Below, in pieces: positions 8,459-17,431 of a stretch of DNA of 50,705 bases. The stretch is taken from contig JBKBLI010000020.1 in the NCBI GenBank assembly GCA_046296435.1, positions 1-50,705 of the forward strand. The letters run 5' to 3'. This DNA comes from M3007 sp046296435 (lineage in GTDB: Bacteria > Bacteroidota > Bacteroidia > Chitinophagales > Saprospiraceae). Positions within the stretch are counted from its first letter, which is position 1. The number at the start of each line of letters is the position of its first letter. Both the position numbers and the translations under genes were made by a program. The notes under the pieces are model-generated. The model was given only the letters and a program-made list of their open reading frames with translations. It was not told the origin of the DNA and did not search any database.

Positions 8459-9013
8459 ATGGGATTTTTGCAGACCGGCATTGACGGGTTGTTGCTGTTC
8501 GAGCCTCGCGTGTTCTACGACGAGCGCGGATACTTCTTTGAGGCGTTCAACCGCAAGGTATGGGAAGAGGCGGGCGTGCAGGCGGAATTTGTGCAGGACA
8601 ATCAGGCCTTTTCGACGCGCGGGGTCTTGCGCGGCTTGCACTATCAATGCGGGCCGGCGGCGCAGGCCAAACTGGTGCGCGTACTGGCCGGCGAAGTGTT
8701 TGACGTGGCTGTCGATTTGCGGCCAGATTCAAGTACATATGGACGTTGGTATGGGGTGATTTTGTCTGCCGAAAACAAACGACAGTTGTATGTGCCCCGC
8801 GGTTTTGCGCACGGATACTTGGCTTTGAGCGAAACGGCCGAGTTTTTTTATAAATGCGATAATTATTACGACAAGGGGGCGGAGGGTGGATTGTATTTTG
8901 ACGATCCTAAGGTTGGTATCGAGTGGCCTTTTGACTTAAACAGGGTGCTGGTGGCCGAAAAGGATCGCATTTTGCCGCGATTTGGTCAACATAAGCCGGC
9001 GGTCGTATCTTGA
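8459..9013 (+). CDS. rfbC: dTDP-4-dehydrorhamnose 3,5-epimerase
   Basis: Cupin-fold epimerase of dTDP-L-rhamnose synthesis (RfbC/RmlC), 184 residues, the usual length. It converts dTDP-4-keto-6-deoxyglucose to dTDP-4-keto-L-rhamnose. Family motifs in order: FEPRVFYDERGYFFE near 15-29, FVQDN near 44, the catalytic His in GVLRGLHYQ (about H62), the KLVRV...VFDVAVDLR core, YVPRGFAHGYLAL near 114, and the Tyr of EFFYKCDNYY near 132 that acts with the His. The other rml genes are not adjacent, so the pathway is split in this genome or this is a lone paralogue. Its own promoter is unclear. Confidence 0.95.
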   Translation: MGFLQTGIDGLLLFEPRVFYDERGYFFEAFNRKVWEEAGVQAEFVQDNQAFSTRGVLRGLHYQCGPAAQAKLVRVLAGEVFDVAVDLRPDSSTYGRWYGVILSAENKRQLYVPRGFAHGYLALSETAEFFYKCDNYYDKGAEGGLYFDDPKVGIEWPFDLNRVLVAEKDRILPRFGQHKPAVVS

Positions 9014-9335
9014 ATCGACTTTGCTCGAGCGTTAATGGCGCATTGTCTTTCGAGAAGACAGCTGCTCGTTCTGTAGGCTTTCACAGTCGTATTCCGGAGT
9101 TTAGATTAAGCCAACTTTTGTTTTTTTAAAAAAAATCAATTTTTGTCATCCGCGCGACTTTTTTGTGCAAGTCGCTTATTTTCAAGAGATAATTCGCGCT
9201 TAATTATTGTTATGAGTGTAGGTTTGCATTTTTATATCGTTGCAATTTAAAAATTGGCCTTTAATTTGTGGCGTTTTTGGATTGGTCGTTCGTATAGCGA
9301 TCTTGTTTAATCCGAAAACAGACATTTCATCCGGT
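9014..9335. other. Intergenic region before rpoN
   Basis: AT-rich spacer of about 320 bp with a T8/A8 tract near 9119-9135. A TATCGTTG sequence near 9233 is one mismatch from TAnnTTTG and could be the rpoN promoter. I see no gene. Confidence 0.4.
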
Positions 9336-10931
9336 ATGTCGCTTTACGGTAACAAGCAATCGCTACAGCAAAAACTTCAGCAGAAGTTGTCGCCGCAACA
9401 GATTCAATTGATGAAGCTGTTGCAGATACCCACCGCATCGCTCGAAGAACGGATTCAGGAAGAGTTGGAGGCCAATCCGGCTTTGGAAGAGGGAGATGCG
9501 GTAATCGATATTCCGGATGAACCCGAATATGCGGAAGACGACGGCGCGCCATTTGAAAAAGAATCGGGTTTAGAGGATGGAGGCGGGGGTGAGGAACCCG
9601 ACTACGAAGAGGGATATGATGTCGAGTCCTTGGACATGAGCGAGCGCTTGAGCGATATGGACGACTACCTGCGCAATTTTATCGACGACGACCCTGCGAC
9701 CTACAAAACCCAGGGCGATCCTTACACGGCAGACGAAGACGATAAGACAATACCGGTCGCCTTCGAAAATTCGTTTCAGGAATACCTCGAGCAGCAACTC
9801 AACATGCTGACTTTTGCCGACGAAACGGAACGCATAATTGCGCGCCAAATCATCGGCTCGATAGACGACGACGGATATCTGCGCCGCGATACGGCGGCTA
9901 TGGTGGACGATCTTTTTTTTAGCCAAAACATAGCCGCCGACGAGTCTAAGATACTGGCTGTTCTGGAGCGCATCCAGCAGTTTGACCCGCCGGGTATCGG
10001 CGCGCGCGACTTGCGCGAATGTCTGTTGATCCAACTCCGGCAAAAGCTCCAAAACGAGGGCGGGGGGCTGCAAGACGAAGAGCGTTATGTGCTGCGCGTA
10101 GCTGAAAAACTCGTCGACTTGTACTTCGACGAATTTTCGAAAAAGCACTACGCCCGTTTGTGTAAACAACTCAATGTGGACGAGGAGACCCTCAAACAGG
10201 CCATCGACGAGGTGCTCAAGCTCAATCCGAAGCCTGCGAGCAGTTTTGTGACGCAAAGCGATCGGAGCCTGCATTACATCGTGCCCGATTTTATCGTCGA
10301 AAACCGCGACGGGGTGCTTGAACTTTCGCTCAATTCGCGCAATGCGCCGGATTTGCGTATCAGCGATCACTACCGAGAGATGTTGCGCGACTTCAACCGA
10401 GGTCACAATGGCCGCCGCCCCACGCGCAAAGAAAAAGAAGCCGTGCTGTTCATCAAGCAAAAGATCGACAGCGCCCGTTGGTTTATCGATGCCATCAGAC
10501 AGCGCCAGCAAACCATGACGCTCACCATGGACGCCATACTGCGCCTACAGAAAGACTTTTTCCTCAGCGGCGATGAGAAAAAAATACGCCCGATGATCCT
10601 CAAAGACGTGGCAGAATTGACGGGCCTGGACATTTCGACCGTATCGCGGGTAGCCAACTCGAAGTATGTACAGACAGAGTTCGGGGTGCGCAAACTCAAA
10701 GACTTCTTTTCGGAGAGCCTCTCGACGCAAGACGGCGAAGAAGTCTCGACCCATGAGGTGAAAAAAATCCTGTCTGATTTGGTCGGCGCCGAGAATAAAA
10801 AAAAGCCGCTCAGCGACGAAAGATTGATGGAAATGCTGCTCCAGCGCGGTTACAACATCGCGCGCCGTACGGTGGCCAAATACCGCGAACAATTGGGCAT
10901 TCCGGTTGCGCGCCTGCGCAAGGGTTTGTAA
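9336..10931 (+). CDS. rpoN: RNA polymerase sigma-54 factor
   Basis: Alternative sigma factor RpoN, 531 residues, which recruits core polymerase to -24/-12 promoters that need an AAA+ activator. Region I is the Gln/Leu-rich N-terminus (LQQKLQQKLSPQQIQLMKLL, then IQEELEANPALEEG), followed by a very acidic linker (about 50-130), the core-binding domain with DPPGIGARDLRECL near 220, the helix-turn-helix DISTVSRVANSKYV near 430, and the diagnostic RpoN box ARRTVAKYRE at 509-518. I use ATG 9336 (MSLYGNKQSLQQKL) rather than an upstream frame from 9240, since family members start right at region I. No enhancer-binding activator is in the window. Confidence 0.97.
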   Translation: MSLYGNKQSLQQKLQQKLSPQQIQLMKLLQIPTASLEERIQEELEANPALEEGDAVIDIPDEPEYAEDDGAPFEKESGLEDGGGGEEPDYEEGYDVESLDMSERLSDMDDYLRNFIDDDPATYKTQGDPYTADEDDKTIPVAFENSFQEYLEQQLNMLTFADETERIIARQIIGSIDDDGYLRRDTAAMVDDLFFSQNIAADESKILAVLERIQQFDPPGIGARDLRECLLIQLRQKLQNEGGGLQDEERYVLRVAEKLVDLYFDEFSKKHYARLCKQLNVDEETLKQAIDEVLKLNPKPASSFVTQSDRSLHYIVPDFIVENRDGVLELSLNSRNAPDLRISDHYREMLRDFNRGHNGRRPTRKEKEAVLFIKQKIDSARWFIDAIRQRQQTMTLTMDAILRLQKDFFLSGDEKKIRPMILKDVAELTGLDISTVSRVANSKYVQTEFGVRKLKDFFSESLSTQDGEEVSTHEVKKILSDLVGAENKKKPLSDERLMEMLLQRGYNIARRTVAKYREQLGIPVARLRKGL

Positions 10932-10939
10932 TTTTGGCG

Positions 10940-10947
10940 TATCTTTG
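10940..10947 (+). promoter_or_regulatory. -7 promoter box for hutH-recF
   Basis: TATCTTTG matches TAnnTTTG, begins 9 bp after the rpoN stop, and precedes the hutH ATG (10983) by 35 nt. Confidence 0.6.
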
Positions 10948-10982
10948 CGCTCCTTTTGACAGGACGCAACAACAGGCAAGAA

Positions 10983-12476
10983 ATGCATACGATTACCATA
11001 AGCGCTTCAGGACTCACCGCCGAGGCAGTCGTCCAAGCGCTCAAGACCCGCGCCCGAGTGGCCATATCTGCCGATTTGCGCGAAGCGGTCGTCCATTGCA
11101 GGCGCTATCTGGATCAAAAAATTCAATCTGACAACGCGCTCTTCTACGGTATCAACACAGGTTTTGGGGCTTTGTGCAACGTGCGTATCGCCGAAGCTGA
11201 CGTCGAGTCGTTGCAGCACAACCTGGTCATGTCGCATGCGGCGGGAGCGGGCGCGCCGGTTCCGCCCGAAATTGTGCGCATCATGCTGCTGCTCAAGATT
11301 CAAAGCCTGGGGCGCGGACATTCGGGCGTTCGCGCTGAAGTGCTGGACAGGCTTGCGGATTTGTACAATACCGATCTGATACCCGTGGTCTATGAATTAG
11401 GCTCTCTCGGAGCTTCCGGCGATCTGGCGCCGCTGGCGCATCTGAGCCTACCCTTAATCGGCCTGGGCGAGGTATATGGCCCCGACGGCAAACCCATGCC
11501 CGCCGCCCCGGCCCTGCGAGCGAGCGGCATTCGCCCTATACGCTTCAAAGCCAAAGAGGCGCTGGCCTTGCTCAACGGAACGCAATTCTCAAGCGCATAT
11601 GCCTTGTGGTGCCTACACGAGGCCCAAAGGTTGTTGCGTCTGGCCAATCTGAATGCGGCCTTAGCTTACGACGCGTTCAACTGCCGCACCTCGCCGCTGC
11701 ACCCGGCCATCCACGCGCTGCGCCCGCATCCCGGGCAAATCGACTGCGCAGCGCAGATTGCCGCCCTGCTCGAGGGCAGCGAGATCGCCGGATCCGAAAA
11801 GCAAGGAGTGCAAGATCCGTATGCCTTTCGCTGCGCCCCGCAGGTGCATGGCGCAAGCGCGCAAGCCATTGCGCACGTGAGCGAAGTGGTGCATCGCGAG
11901 ATCAACAGCGTAACCGACAATCCCAACATATTCCCCGATCAGGACCTGATCCTCTCCGGCGGCAACTTTCACGCGCAGCCCCTGGCCTTGCCATTGGATT
12001 ATCTGACCTTAGCGATGTCAGAACTGGGCAGCATATCCGAGCGCCGCACCTTCCAACTCATCGGCGGGCAGCGCGGCCTACCGCCCTTCTTGACCGACGA
12101 CCCCGGCCTGCACTCCGGTCTGATGATCGCTCAATATACGGCGGCGGCCATCAGCTCTCAAAACAAAACGCTCTGCATGCCTGCCTCCGCAGATAGTATT
12201 GTGAGTTGCAACGGACAGGAAGACCATGTGAGCATGGCGGCCAACGCCGGACTGAAAGCCAAGCAAGTCGCCGAAAACCTCGAGCGACTCCTCGCCATCG
12301 AATGGATGACCGCCGCCCAAGCCCTCGAATACCGCCGCCCGCTGCGCTCCTCGCCCGCGATCGAAGCCCTGCACGCCGCTTATCGGGAGCGGGTCCCGAG
12401 GCTGAAGGCTGATCGGGTCTTGCAACCGGATATTGAAACGACCATACAGTTTCTACGCGACGCCGTTCAAGTCTGA
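10983..12476 (+). CDS. hutH: Histidine ammonia-lyase
   Basis: Ammonia-lyase of the MIO family, 497 residues, that converts L-histidine to urocanate and ammonia. The cofactor-forming Ala-Ser-Gly triad is at 144-146 within GSLGASGDLAPLAH. The substrate-selectivity pair is Ser84-His85 (NLVMSHAAGAG); Ser-His here is typical of histidine lyases, whereas tyrosine lyases carry a different pair. Other family blocks are GTQFSSAYAL and NFHAQPLALPLDYL. The start ATG 10983 (MHTITISASG) fits homologues better than 10956. The other hut genes (hutU, hutI) are absent nearby, and recF follows after only 5 bp, so hutH and recF appear to share a transcript. A role in aryl pigment synthesis is possible for related lyases but is disfavoured by the Ser-His pair. 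Confidence 0.92.
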   Translation: MHTITISASGLTAEAVVQALKTRARVAISADLREAVVHCRRYLDQKIQSDNALFYGINTGFGALCNVRIAEADVESLQHNLVMSHAAGAGAPVPPEIVRIMLLLKIQSLGRGHSGVRAEVLDRLADLYNTDLIPVVYELGSLGASGDLAPLAHLSLPLIGLGEVYGPDGKPMPAAPALRASGIRPIRFKAKEALALLNGTQFSSAYALWCLHEAQRLLRLANLNAALAYDAFNCRTSPLHPAIHALRPHPGQIDCAAQIAALLEGSEIAGSEKQGVQDPYAFRCAPQVHGASAQAIAHVSEVVHREINSVTDNPNIFPDQDLILSGGNFHAQPLALPLDYLTLAMSELGSISERRTFQLIGGQRGLPPFLTDDPGLHSGLMIAQYTAAAISSQNKTLCMPASADSIVSCNGQEDHVSMAANAGLKAKQVAENLERLLAIEWMTAAQALEYRRPLRSSPAIEALHAAYRERVPRLKADRVLQPDIETTIQFLRDAVQV

Positions 12477-12481
12477 CGCCC

Positions 12482-13588
12482 ATGTATCTGGAAAAACTGC
12501 GCCTTTTCAATTTCAAAAGCTACGAAGCCCTGACGCTCCACCTGGATGCCGGGATCAATTGCTTTACAGGCTTGAACGGGGTCGGAAAAACCAACCTCTT
12601 AGATGCGGCATATTTTCTCTGCCTGTGCAAGAGTCATCTGGGCTTGCAGGACAAGCAGTTGCTGCGACATGGCGCAGATTTTTTTAGAGTAGAAGGCGTA
12701 TTTGCCGAGGGCGTGCGGCGCGTTAAAATAGCGGCTACTCTGCAGGCGGGCGGGCGCAAGGCCTTTTTGCGCGACGATGCGCCCATCTCCAAATTGGCGG
12801 AGCATATAGGAGCCTTTCCGGCAGTCATGGCGGCGCCCTCCGACACCTCGCTCATCACAGAGAGCGCCGAGGAACGCCGCCGTCTGATGGACGCTACGCT
12901 CTCGCAAATCGCTCCCGAGTATCTCTTCGAACTGAGCCGCTACAACGCCCTTATCAAACAGCGCAACGCCTTGCTCAGGCAGTTTGGCGAGCAGGGACGA
13001 CAAGATGCGCAACTCCTGGACGCCCTCGACGTGCAGTTGCCCGGCCCTGCGAGCGTCATTGCGGCTTATCGCCAACAATGGGTGGCCGATATGCTGCCCA
13101 TGGCGGCGGATTACTATGCCGAAATATCCGGCCGGCGGGAGCATATCGAGTTGTGTTATAGTCCCTCCTGCGAAGCCTCGCGCTTCGAGGAAGTCCTTGA
13201 AGAGAACCGCCCGCGCGATTTGGCGCTGCAACGAACGAGCATAGGGCCGCATCGCGACGATATCATCATGCTGATGGACGGTCAGGCGGCCCGTTTCTTC
13301 GCCTCGCAGGGACAAACCAAATCGTTCCTGCTGGCCATCCGACTGGCCCAATACGAAAGCATCCGAAAGCAAACCGGAAAAACGCCCATACTTCTTTTGG
13401 ATGACATCTTTGATAAGTTAGACGAACGCCGCATGGAGGCCCTGATACAGCTCGTCAAAAGCCGCAACATGGGACAGGTGCTCATGACAGATACCCAAAC
13501 CTCGCGCATGGAAGCGATTTTGGACCGCATTACGACCGAATACCGACTCTATAAACTGCCGTTTGCGAGCGATTCAGCAACGTTTTAA
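12482..13588 (+). CDS. recF: DNA replication and repair protein RecF
   Basis: SMC-like ATPase that helps load RecA at gaps in the RecFOR pathway; 368 residues. Walker A is GLNGVGKTN (about 30-38), the ABC-type signature region is SQGQTKSFLLAIRLAQ (about 278-293), and Walker B is LLLDDIFDKLD (about 304-314). The N-terminus MYLEKLRLFNFKSYE is the canonical RecF opening. It is 5 bp behind hutH. RecF is not beside dnaA here; dnaA lies about 10 kb away, as is common in Bacteroidota. Confidence 0.96.
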   Translation: MYLEKLRLFNFKSYEALTLHLDAGINCFTGLNGVGKTNLLDAAYFLCLCKSHLGLQDKQLLRHGADFFRVEGVFAEGVRRVKIAATLQAGGRKAFLRDDAPISKLAEHIGAFPAVMAAPSDTSLITESAEERRRLMDATLSQIAPEYLFELSRYNALIKQRNALLRQFGEQGRQDAQLLDALDVQLPGPASVIAAYRQQWVADMLPMAADYYAEISGRREHIELCYSPSCEASRFEEVLEENRPRDLALQRTSIGPHRDDIIMLMDGQAARFFASQGQTKSFLLAIRLAQYESIRKQTGKTPILLLDDIFDKLDERRMEALIQLVKSRNMGQVLMTDTQTSRMEAILDRITTEYRLYKLPFASDSATF

Positions 13589-13961
13589 GAGGGGGGGAGC
13601 GCGTCGAGGAAAAAGACTCCTCAAATCGACTCAGCGCAACTGAAAATTGACAAAGGGGCGCGGAGCATGTCCACGCTCCTGTTCTCACACTTTTTTCAAA
13701 ATAAAGCGTAAAAACGCGTAGCGCCCGCGCTGTTTGCCGCAAAGCGGAGCTTTTCCTCAGCAACCGCCTCCGTCAATGGCAAAGCGCGACGGCAGCGCAC
13801 ATGCTTTGGCGCAAATTTTTGGAAAAAAGGGCGCAGCATCAGGGGGGTAGGCCTATCCCGCACCCTTGTCTGTCGCTTTTTTCAAAATGGCTAAAAATGG
13901 GGGATCGGTTTTTTTCGAAACTTTGATGCGTGAAGATTGGCCGTATTGCCTACCTTTGCGC
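13589..13961. other. Intergenic region before the subtilisin gene
   Basis: About 370 bp with no gene I can support. It contains several T-tract/A-tract strings (near 13689-13698 and 13878-13888) of the kind repeated through this window. The last 11 bases hold the promoter box of the protease gene. Confidence 0.4.
13951..13958 (+). promoter_or_regulatory. -7 promoter box abutting a start codon
   Basis: TACCTTTG, a full TAnnTTTG match, ends 3 nt before ATG 13962. With the usual spacing the first transcribed base would be at or next to this ATG. Confidence 0.55.
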
Positions 13962-15710
13962 ATGGCAAATGCTATTCGTCAGCCTATGGGGATCAATGGA
14001 AGCCGCGCGGCGGCCTGTTTGGATTGGTTGAGCGTCGCAGTCGTTTGGATGTTGAGCGCGGCTGCGCTTGCCGCGCAGCCGCGGCTGTCAAAATACTGGG
14101 TCGAGTTCAGCGACAAAAATGGAACGCCCTATTGTACGTGCCGTCCCGCCGAGTTTCTTTCGGCGCGCGCCTTAGATCGACGCGCGCGCGAGGGTATCGC
14201 CGTTGATGAAAGCGACTTGCCGCCGACGCCTCGCTATTTAGACTCTCTGCGCAGTTGCGGCGCGCGTATTCACAACGTATCGCGCTGGCTCAACGCGGCC
14301 GCCGTGATCGCCGATTCCGCTACGGCGAGCGCGTTGAAGCGTTTTCCTTTTGTCAAAAAAGTGGCGTATCTCGGGCCCGATCTGAGAATCAAAAACCCGC
14401 CGAATCGCCCTCCCAAACAACGCCGGTACTTGTCTGAAGTTCCGCGCTTGAACAGAGGCCGGTATATGGCGATGGGCCACGCGCAAGCGCAGAACAATCA
14501 ATTGGGTTTGATCCCCTTGTACGAAGCCGGCTTCAGGGGGCGCGGGATTTGGATAGCGGTCCTCGATGGGGGCTTCGACAATGCGGATGCGCTCAACTTC
14601 TTCGATAGTCTGGATATCGGCCATCGCCTGATTGAGGGTTGGGATTTTGTGGAGCGAGATGGCGGGGTTTTTGAAAGCTCCTCGCATGGCACGGCGGTGC
14701 TTTCGGTCATGGGGGGCAATCTGCCGGGTTATTTCGTAGGTAGCGCGCCGGATGCGACGTATTTTCTCCTCAAGACCGAGGATGTGGGCGGCGAATACCC
14801 CATTGAGGAGGCCAACTGGGTAGCCGGCGCCGAATGGGCCGATAGTATTGGGGCCGATATCATCAACGCTTCGCTGGGCTATACCCACTTCAACGATACG
14901 TCGCTCAACCACAGCTATGTTACGCTTGACGGACGTACGGCCATCGCTTCGCGCGGGGCGGCTATTGCCGCCCGCAAGGGCATGCTTGTGTTCAACTCGG
15001 CCGGCAACTCGGGTAGCGAGCCTTGGCGTCATATTGGCGTGCCCGCCGACGCCCCGGGGTTGATTGCCGTAGGCGCCCTGACGGGTAGCGGGCGACGGGC
15101 GCGTTTTAGCTCCGTTGGTCCCAGCGCCGACGGTCGCATCAAGCCCGATCTGATGGCCCCTGGCGACGGGATCGCCGTGTCCGGGTATTCCGGATTCAGC
15201 AAAGGGACGTCGAGCGGCACTTCGCTGGCTTCGCCCATGCTGGCGGGCGCGGTGGCTTCTTTGTGGGGCGCTTATCCCGACCGACCGGCGCGGGAGATTA
15301 TCGCGGCTGTGTATCGCAGCGCCGACCGTTTTGCTCGACCCAACAATCTGTACGGATACGGCACGCCCAACATGACCCAGGCCTGGCTCGAATTGGGCGC
15401 ATACGCAAGCGGCCAGACCTTGAACAATGCGCGCAGCGGCGGCCTGTTTGCGCACCGACCCGATGCCAATGAGTTGTCCTTGTTGCTCCTGCCCGATGCG
15501 GGGCGGATTCCGATCGATGGGTCGGAATTCGAGATCGCGCTATACGACTTATTGGGTCGGCGTCACGAGGCGCGTATTGTGAAGTTCGGCGGCGGCGAGC
15601 TGCTCAACCTATCGCTAAGGCTACCCGAAGCGCTGCCTCCGGGCGCTTATCGGTTGGCATTACAGACGTCTGAAGGCAGTATATTTTTTTTCACCTTGCT
15701 ATTCAGTTAG
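13962..15710 (+). CDS. Secreted subtilisin-like S8 protease with T9SS-type tail
   Basis: Predicted secreted serine endopeptidase, 582 residues. All four catalytic positions are visible: Asp in AVLDGGFDN, His in SSHGTAVLS, oxyanion Asn in FNSAGNSG and Ser in SGTSLASPMLAG. An N-terminal pro-region precedes the catalytic domain. The last about 80 residues look like a T9SS type A sorting domain (YDLLGRRHEARIVKFGG, then LPPGAYRLALQTSEG), so the enzyme is probably exported through the T9SS. Two starts are plausible: ATG 13962, immediately behind the promoter box, and ATG 13986 (MGINGSRAAACLDW), which gives a cleaner signal peptide ending AALAAQP. If transcription starts at 13962 the mRNA is leaderless. 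The UMF1 transporter gene follows after 18 bp. Confidence 0.85.
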   Translation: MANAIRQPMGINGSRAAACLDWLSVAVVWMLSAAALAAQPRLSKYWVEFSDKNGTPYCTCRPAEFLSARALDRRAREGIAVDESDLPPTPRYLDSLRSCGARIHNVSRWLNAAAVIADSATASALKRFPFVKKVAYLGPDLRIKNPPNRPPKQRRYLSEVPRLNRGRYMAMGHAQAQNNQLGLIPLYEAGFRGRGIWIAVLDGGFDNADALNFFDSLDIGHRLIEGWDFVERDGGVFESSSHGTAVLSVMGGNLPGYFVGSAPDATYFLLKTEDVGGEYPIEEANWVAGAEWADSIGADIINASLGYTHFNDTSLNHSYVTLDGRTAIASRGAAIAARKGMLVFNSAGNSGSEPWRHIGVPADAPGLIAVGALTGSGRRARFSSVGPSADGRIKPDLMAPGDGIAVSGYSGFSKGTSSGTSLASPMLAGAVASLWGAYPDRPAREIIAAVYRSADRFARPNNLYGYGTPNMTQAWLELGAYASGQTLNNARSGGLFAHRPDANELSLLLLPDAGRIPIDGSEFEIALYDLLGRRHEARIVKFGGGELLNLSLRLPEALPPGAYRLALQTSEGSIFFFTLLFS

Positions 15711-15728
15711 CAGCATCCACGCTCCGTT

Positions 15729-17045
15729 ATGGATACTGTCGCGCATTCCGATCAGATGCCGTTTGTTGTAATCAAAAACCAAAGACGGGTCATTGTCGGT
15801 TGGGCTTTTTTTGACTGGGCAAACAGCGCTTTTGCGCTGGTCATCACGGCGGCTATTTTTCCGGGTTACTTTCTCCAGGTGACGAACGACGAAATTGCGA
15901 TCGGGAGTTTCAGGATGTCCAACAGCACGCTTTATTCGTGGAGCATAGCCTTGGCCTATTTGTTGATCGCCGCCGTGTCGCCGCTATTGTCCGGCATTGC
16001 AGACTACGGCAACAGGCGAAAGGCTTTTTTGCGGTTTTTTACTACCGTGGGGTCGATGGCCTGTATTTCGCTGCTGTTTTTCAGGGGGATGGATACGTTG
16101 TGGGTAGGGGTCACGGGCTTTGTACTGGCGATGATCGGGTTTGCAGGGGGGATTGTGTTTTACAATTCATTCTTGCCGCTGATCGCTACCGAAGAGCGCT
16201 ACGATTCGGTGAGCGCGCTAGGGTTTAGTCTTGGTTTTTTTGGCAGCGTGATCTTATTGGTCATCAATCTGGCGGTGATCACTTTTTACGATACCTTTGG
16301 ATTTAGCGAGGCTTTGAAGGCTGTTCCGGTGGCGTTTGTGATGGTGGGGTTGTGGTGGTTGGGCTTTGCTCAGATACCCTTGAGGCGTTTGCCGAAGGAT
16401 CAGCCGACCGCCGACCGGCTGAGACCGTTGATGCGCAAGGGTTATGCCGAGATTGCCCGCATCTGGCGCTACGTGAAGAGCGATCGCAACATGCTGCGTT
16501 ATTTGGCGGCTTTTTTTGCTTTTAATGCAGGCGTAAATGCCGTGCTGTACATTGCGGCGATCTTTGCTGAGAAGGAGCTGAGGTTTTCGACTTCGGGTCT
16601 GATCATTCTGATCCTGATCCTGCAATTAGTCGCCATTGTAGGCGCCACGCTTTCCACCATGTTGTCTAAGCGCAAGGGCAACAAGTGGACTTTGATGCTG
16701 CAACTTTCACTATGGCTGATCGTATGCGCCGGCGGGTATTTTGTGCAGACCGGGCTGGATTTCTATGTGCTTGCTTGTATGGTGGGTATGGTGATGGGGG
16801 GTGTGCAGGCGCTGGCCCGCAGCACCTACGCCAAGTTGCTGCCGGAAGGAACGACGGATACCGCGTCGTTTTTTAGCTTTTACGATGTGATGGACAAGTT
16901 GTCCACCGTAGCGGGGACTTTTGTGTTTGGATTGGTGGAGCAGATTACGGGCGGCATGCGGGATAGCGTGCTGGCTATGGCTGTATTTTTTCTGGCGGGG
17001 ATGATCCTCCTCAGTGGATTCCGGGTGCAAAAGAAAACGGCATGA
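15729..17045 (+). CDS. UMF1-family MFS transporter
   Basis: Major facilitator of the UMF1 group (related to fungal Atg22), 438 residues, with 11-12 membrane helices. The group signature GWAFFDWANSAFA occurs at about 24-36, and SPLLSGIADYGNRRKAFL (about 84-101) is the MFS loop between helices 2 and 3. Substrates of bacterial members are mostly unknown; efflux of amino acids or small metabolites is assumed from the Atg22 relation. ATG 15756 (MPFVVIKNQ) is an alternative start. The stop codon overlaps the next start by 4 bp (ATGA), so translation of the two genes is probably coupled. Confidence 0.82.
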   Translation: MDTVAHSDQMPFVVIKNQRRVIVGWAFFDWANSAFALVITAAIFPGYFLQVTNDEIAIGSFRMSNSTLYSWSIALAYLLIAAVSPLLSGIADYGNRRKAFLRFFTTVGSMACISLLFFRGMDTLWVGVTGFVLAMIGFAGGIVFYNSFLPLIATEERYDSVSALGFSLGFFGSVILLVINLAVITFYDTFGFSEALKAVPVAFVMVGLWWLGFAQIPLRRLPKDQPTADRLRPLMRKGYAEIARIWRYVKSDRNMLRYLAAFFAFNAGVNAVLYIAAIFAEKELRFSTSGLIILILILQLVAIVGATLSTMLSKRKGNKWTLMLQLSLWLIVCAGGYFVQTGLDFYVLACMVGMVMGGVQALARSTYAKLLPEGTTDTASFFSFYDVMDKLSTVAGTFVFGLVEQITGGMRDSVLAMAVFFLAGMILLSGFRVQKKTA

Positions 17046-17320
17046 AAAAAGCGGCTTTGTTGCTGATCATGGCGTTTTTGGCGCTTTCCTGCGCCCAGGC
17101 TCAATTTGCACGCAGCCCGCGTCCTTTACCTGTGCTACGCGCCGATAGCCTGGCGCTATTCAGACCTGCATTTTTGCCCGTGTGGGACAAGCGCCGCATG
17201 CCGGTATTCTGTCGTTTGGAGTGGGAGTGGGACAAGCGGGCGGGTATGCCGCTTCGGTTCCGGCTCGGCTCTGTGGATTATGTGGACTGGCTGGAGGGGA
17301 AGCGACTTTGGGAGCGGTAG
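17042..17320 (+). CDS. Small secreted protein coupled to the UMF1 gene
   Basis: Protein of 92 residues with a signal peptide (MKKAALLLIMAFLALSCAQA) and a basic, Trp-containing mature part (CRLEWEWDKRAGMPLRFRLG, then SVDYVDWLEGK). Short proteins of this pattern are found in other Bacteroidota; I know no function. The Cys before AQA does not make a good lipobox, so cleavage after AQA is more likely than lipid attachment. The ATGA overlap with the upstream transporter argues that it is a real gene and may act with it. Confidence 0.65.
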   Translation: MKKAALLLIMAFLALSCAQAQFARSPRPLPVLRADSLALFRPAFLPVWDKRRMPVFCRLEWEWDKRAGMPLRFRLGSVDYVDWLEGKRLWER

Positions 17321-17380
17321 TCCTAATGGCGCCGCATCGGATGTTCGCGGTGAGGGGGAGTCGGGATTCAGCCTAAAAAA

Positions 17381-17412
17381 AACGGCCGCCCTTAGCAGGG
17401 CGGCCGTTTTTA
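17381..17412. terminator. Bidirectional rho-independent terminator
   Basis: Arms AACGGCCGCCC (17381-17391) and GGGCGGCCGTT (17398-17408) with a 6-nt loop, an A-run on the left and a T-run on the right. It lies between convergent genes and serves both strands. Confidence 0.92.
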
Positions 17413-17431
17413 ATTTTTGGCGCAAGATCGA

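Noticed and set aside
10983..12476. Tyrosine ammonia-lyase of a flexirubin or aryl polyene cluster
   Set aside because: The selectivity pair is Ser-His as in histidine lyases, and no pigment-synthesis genes are adjacent.
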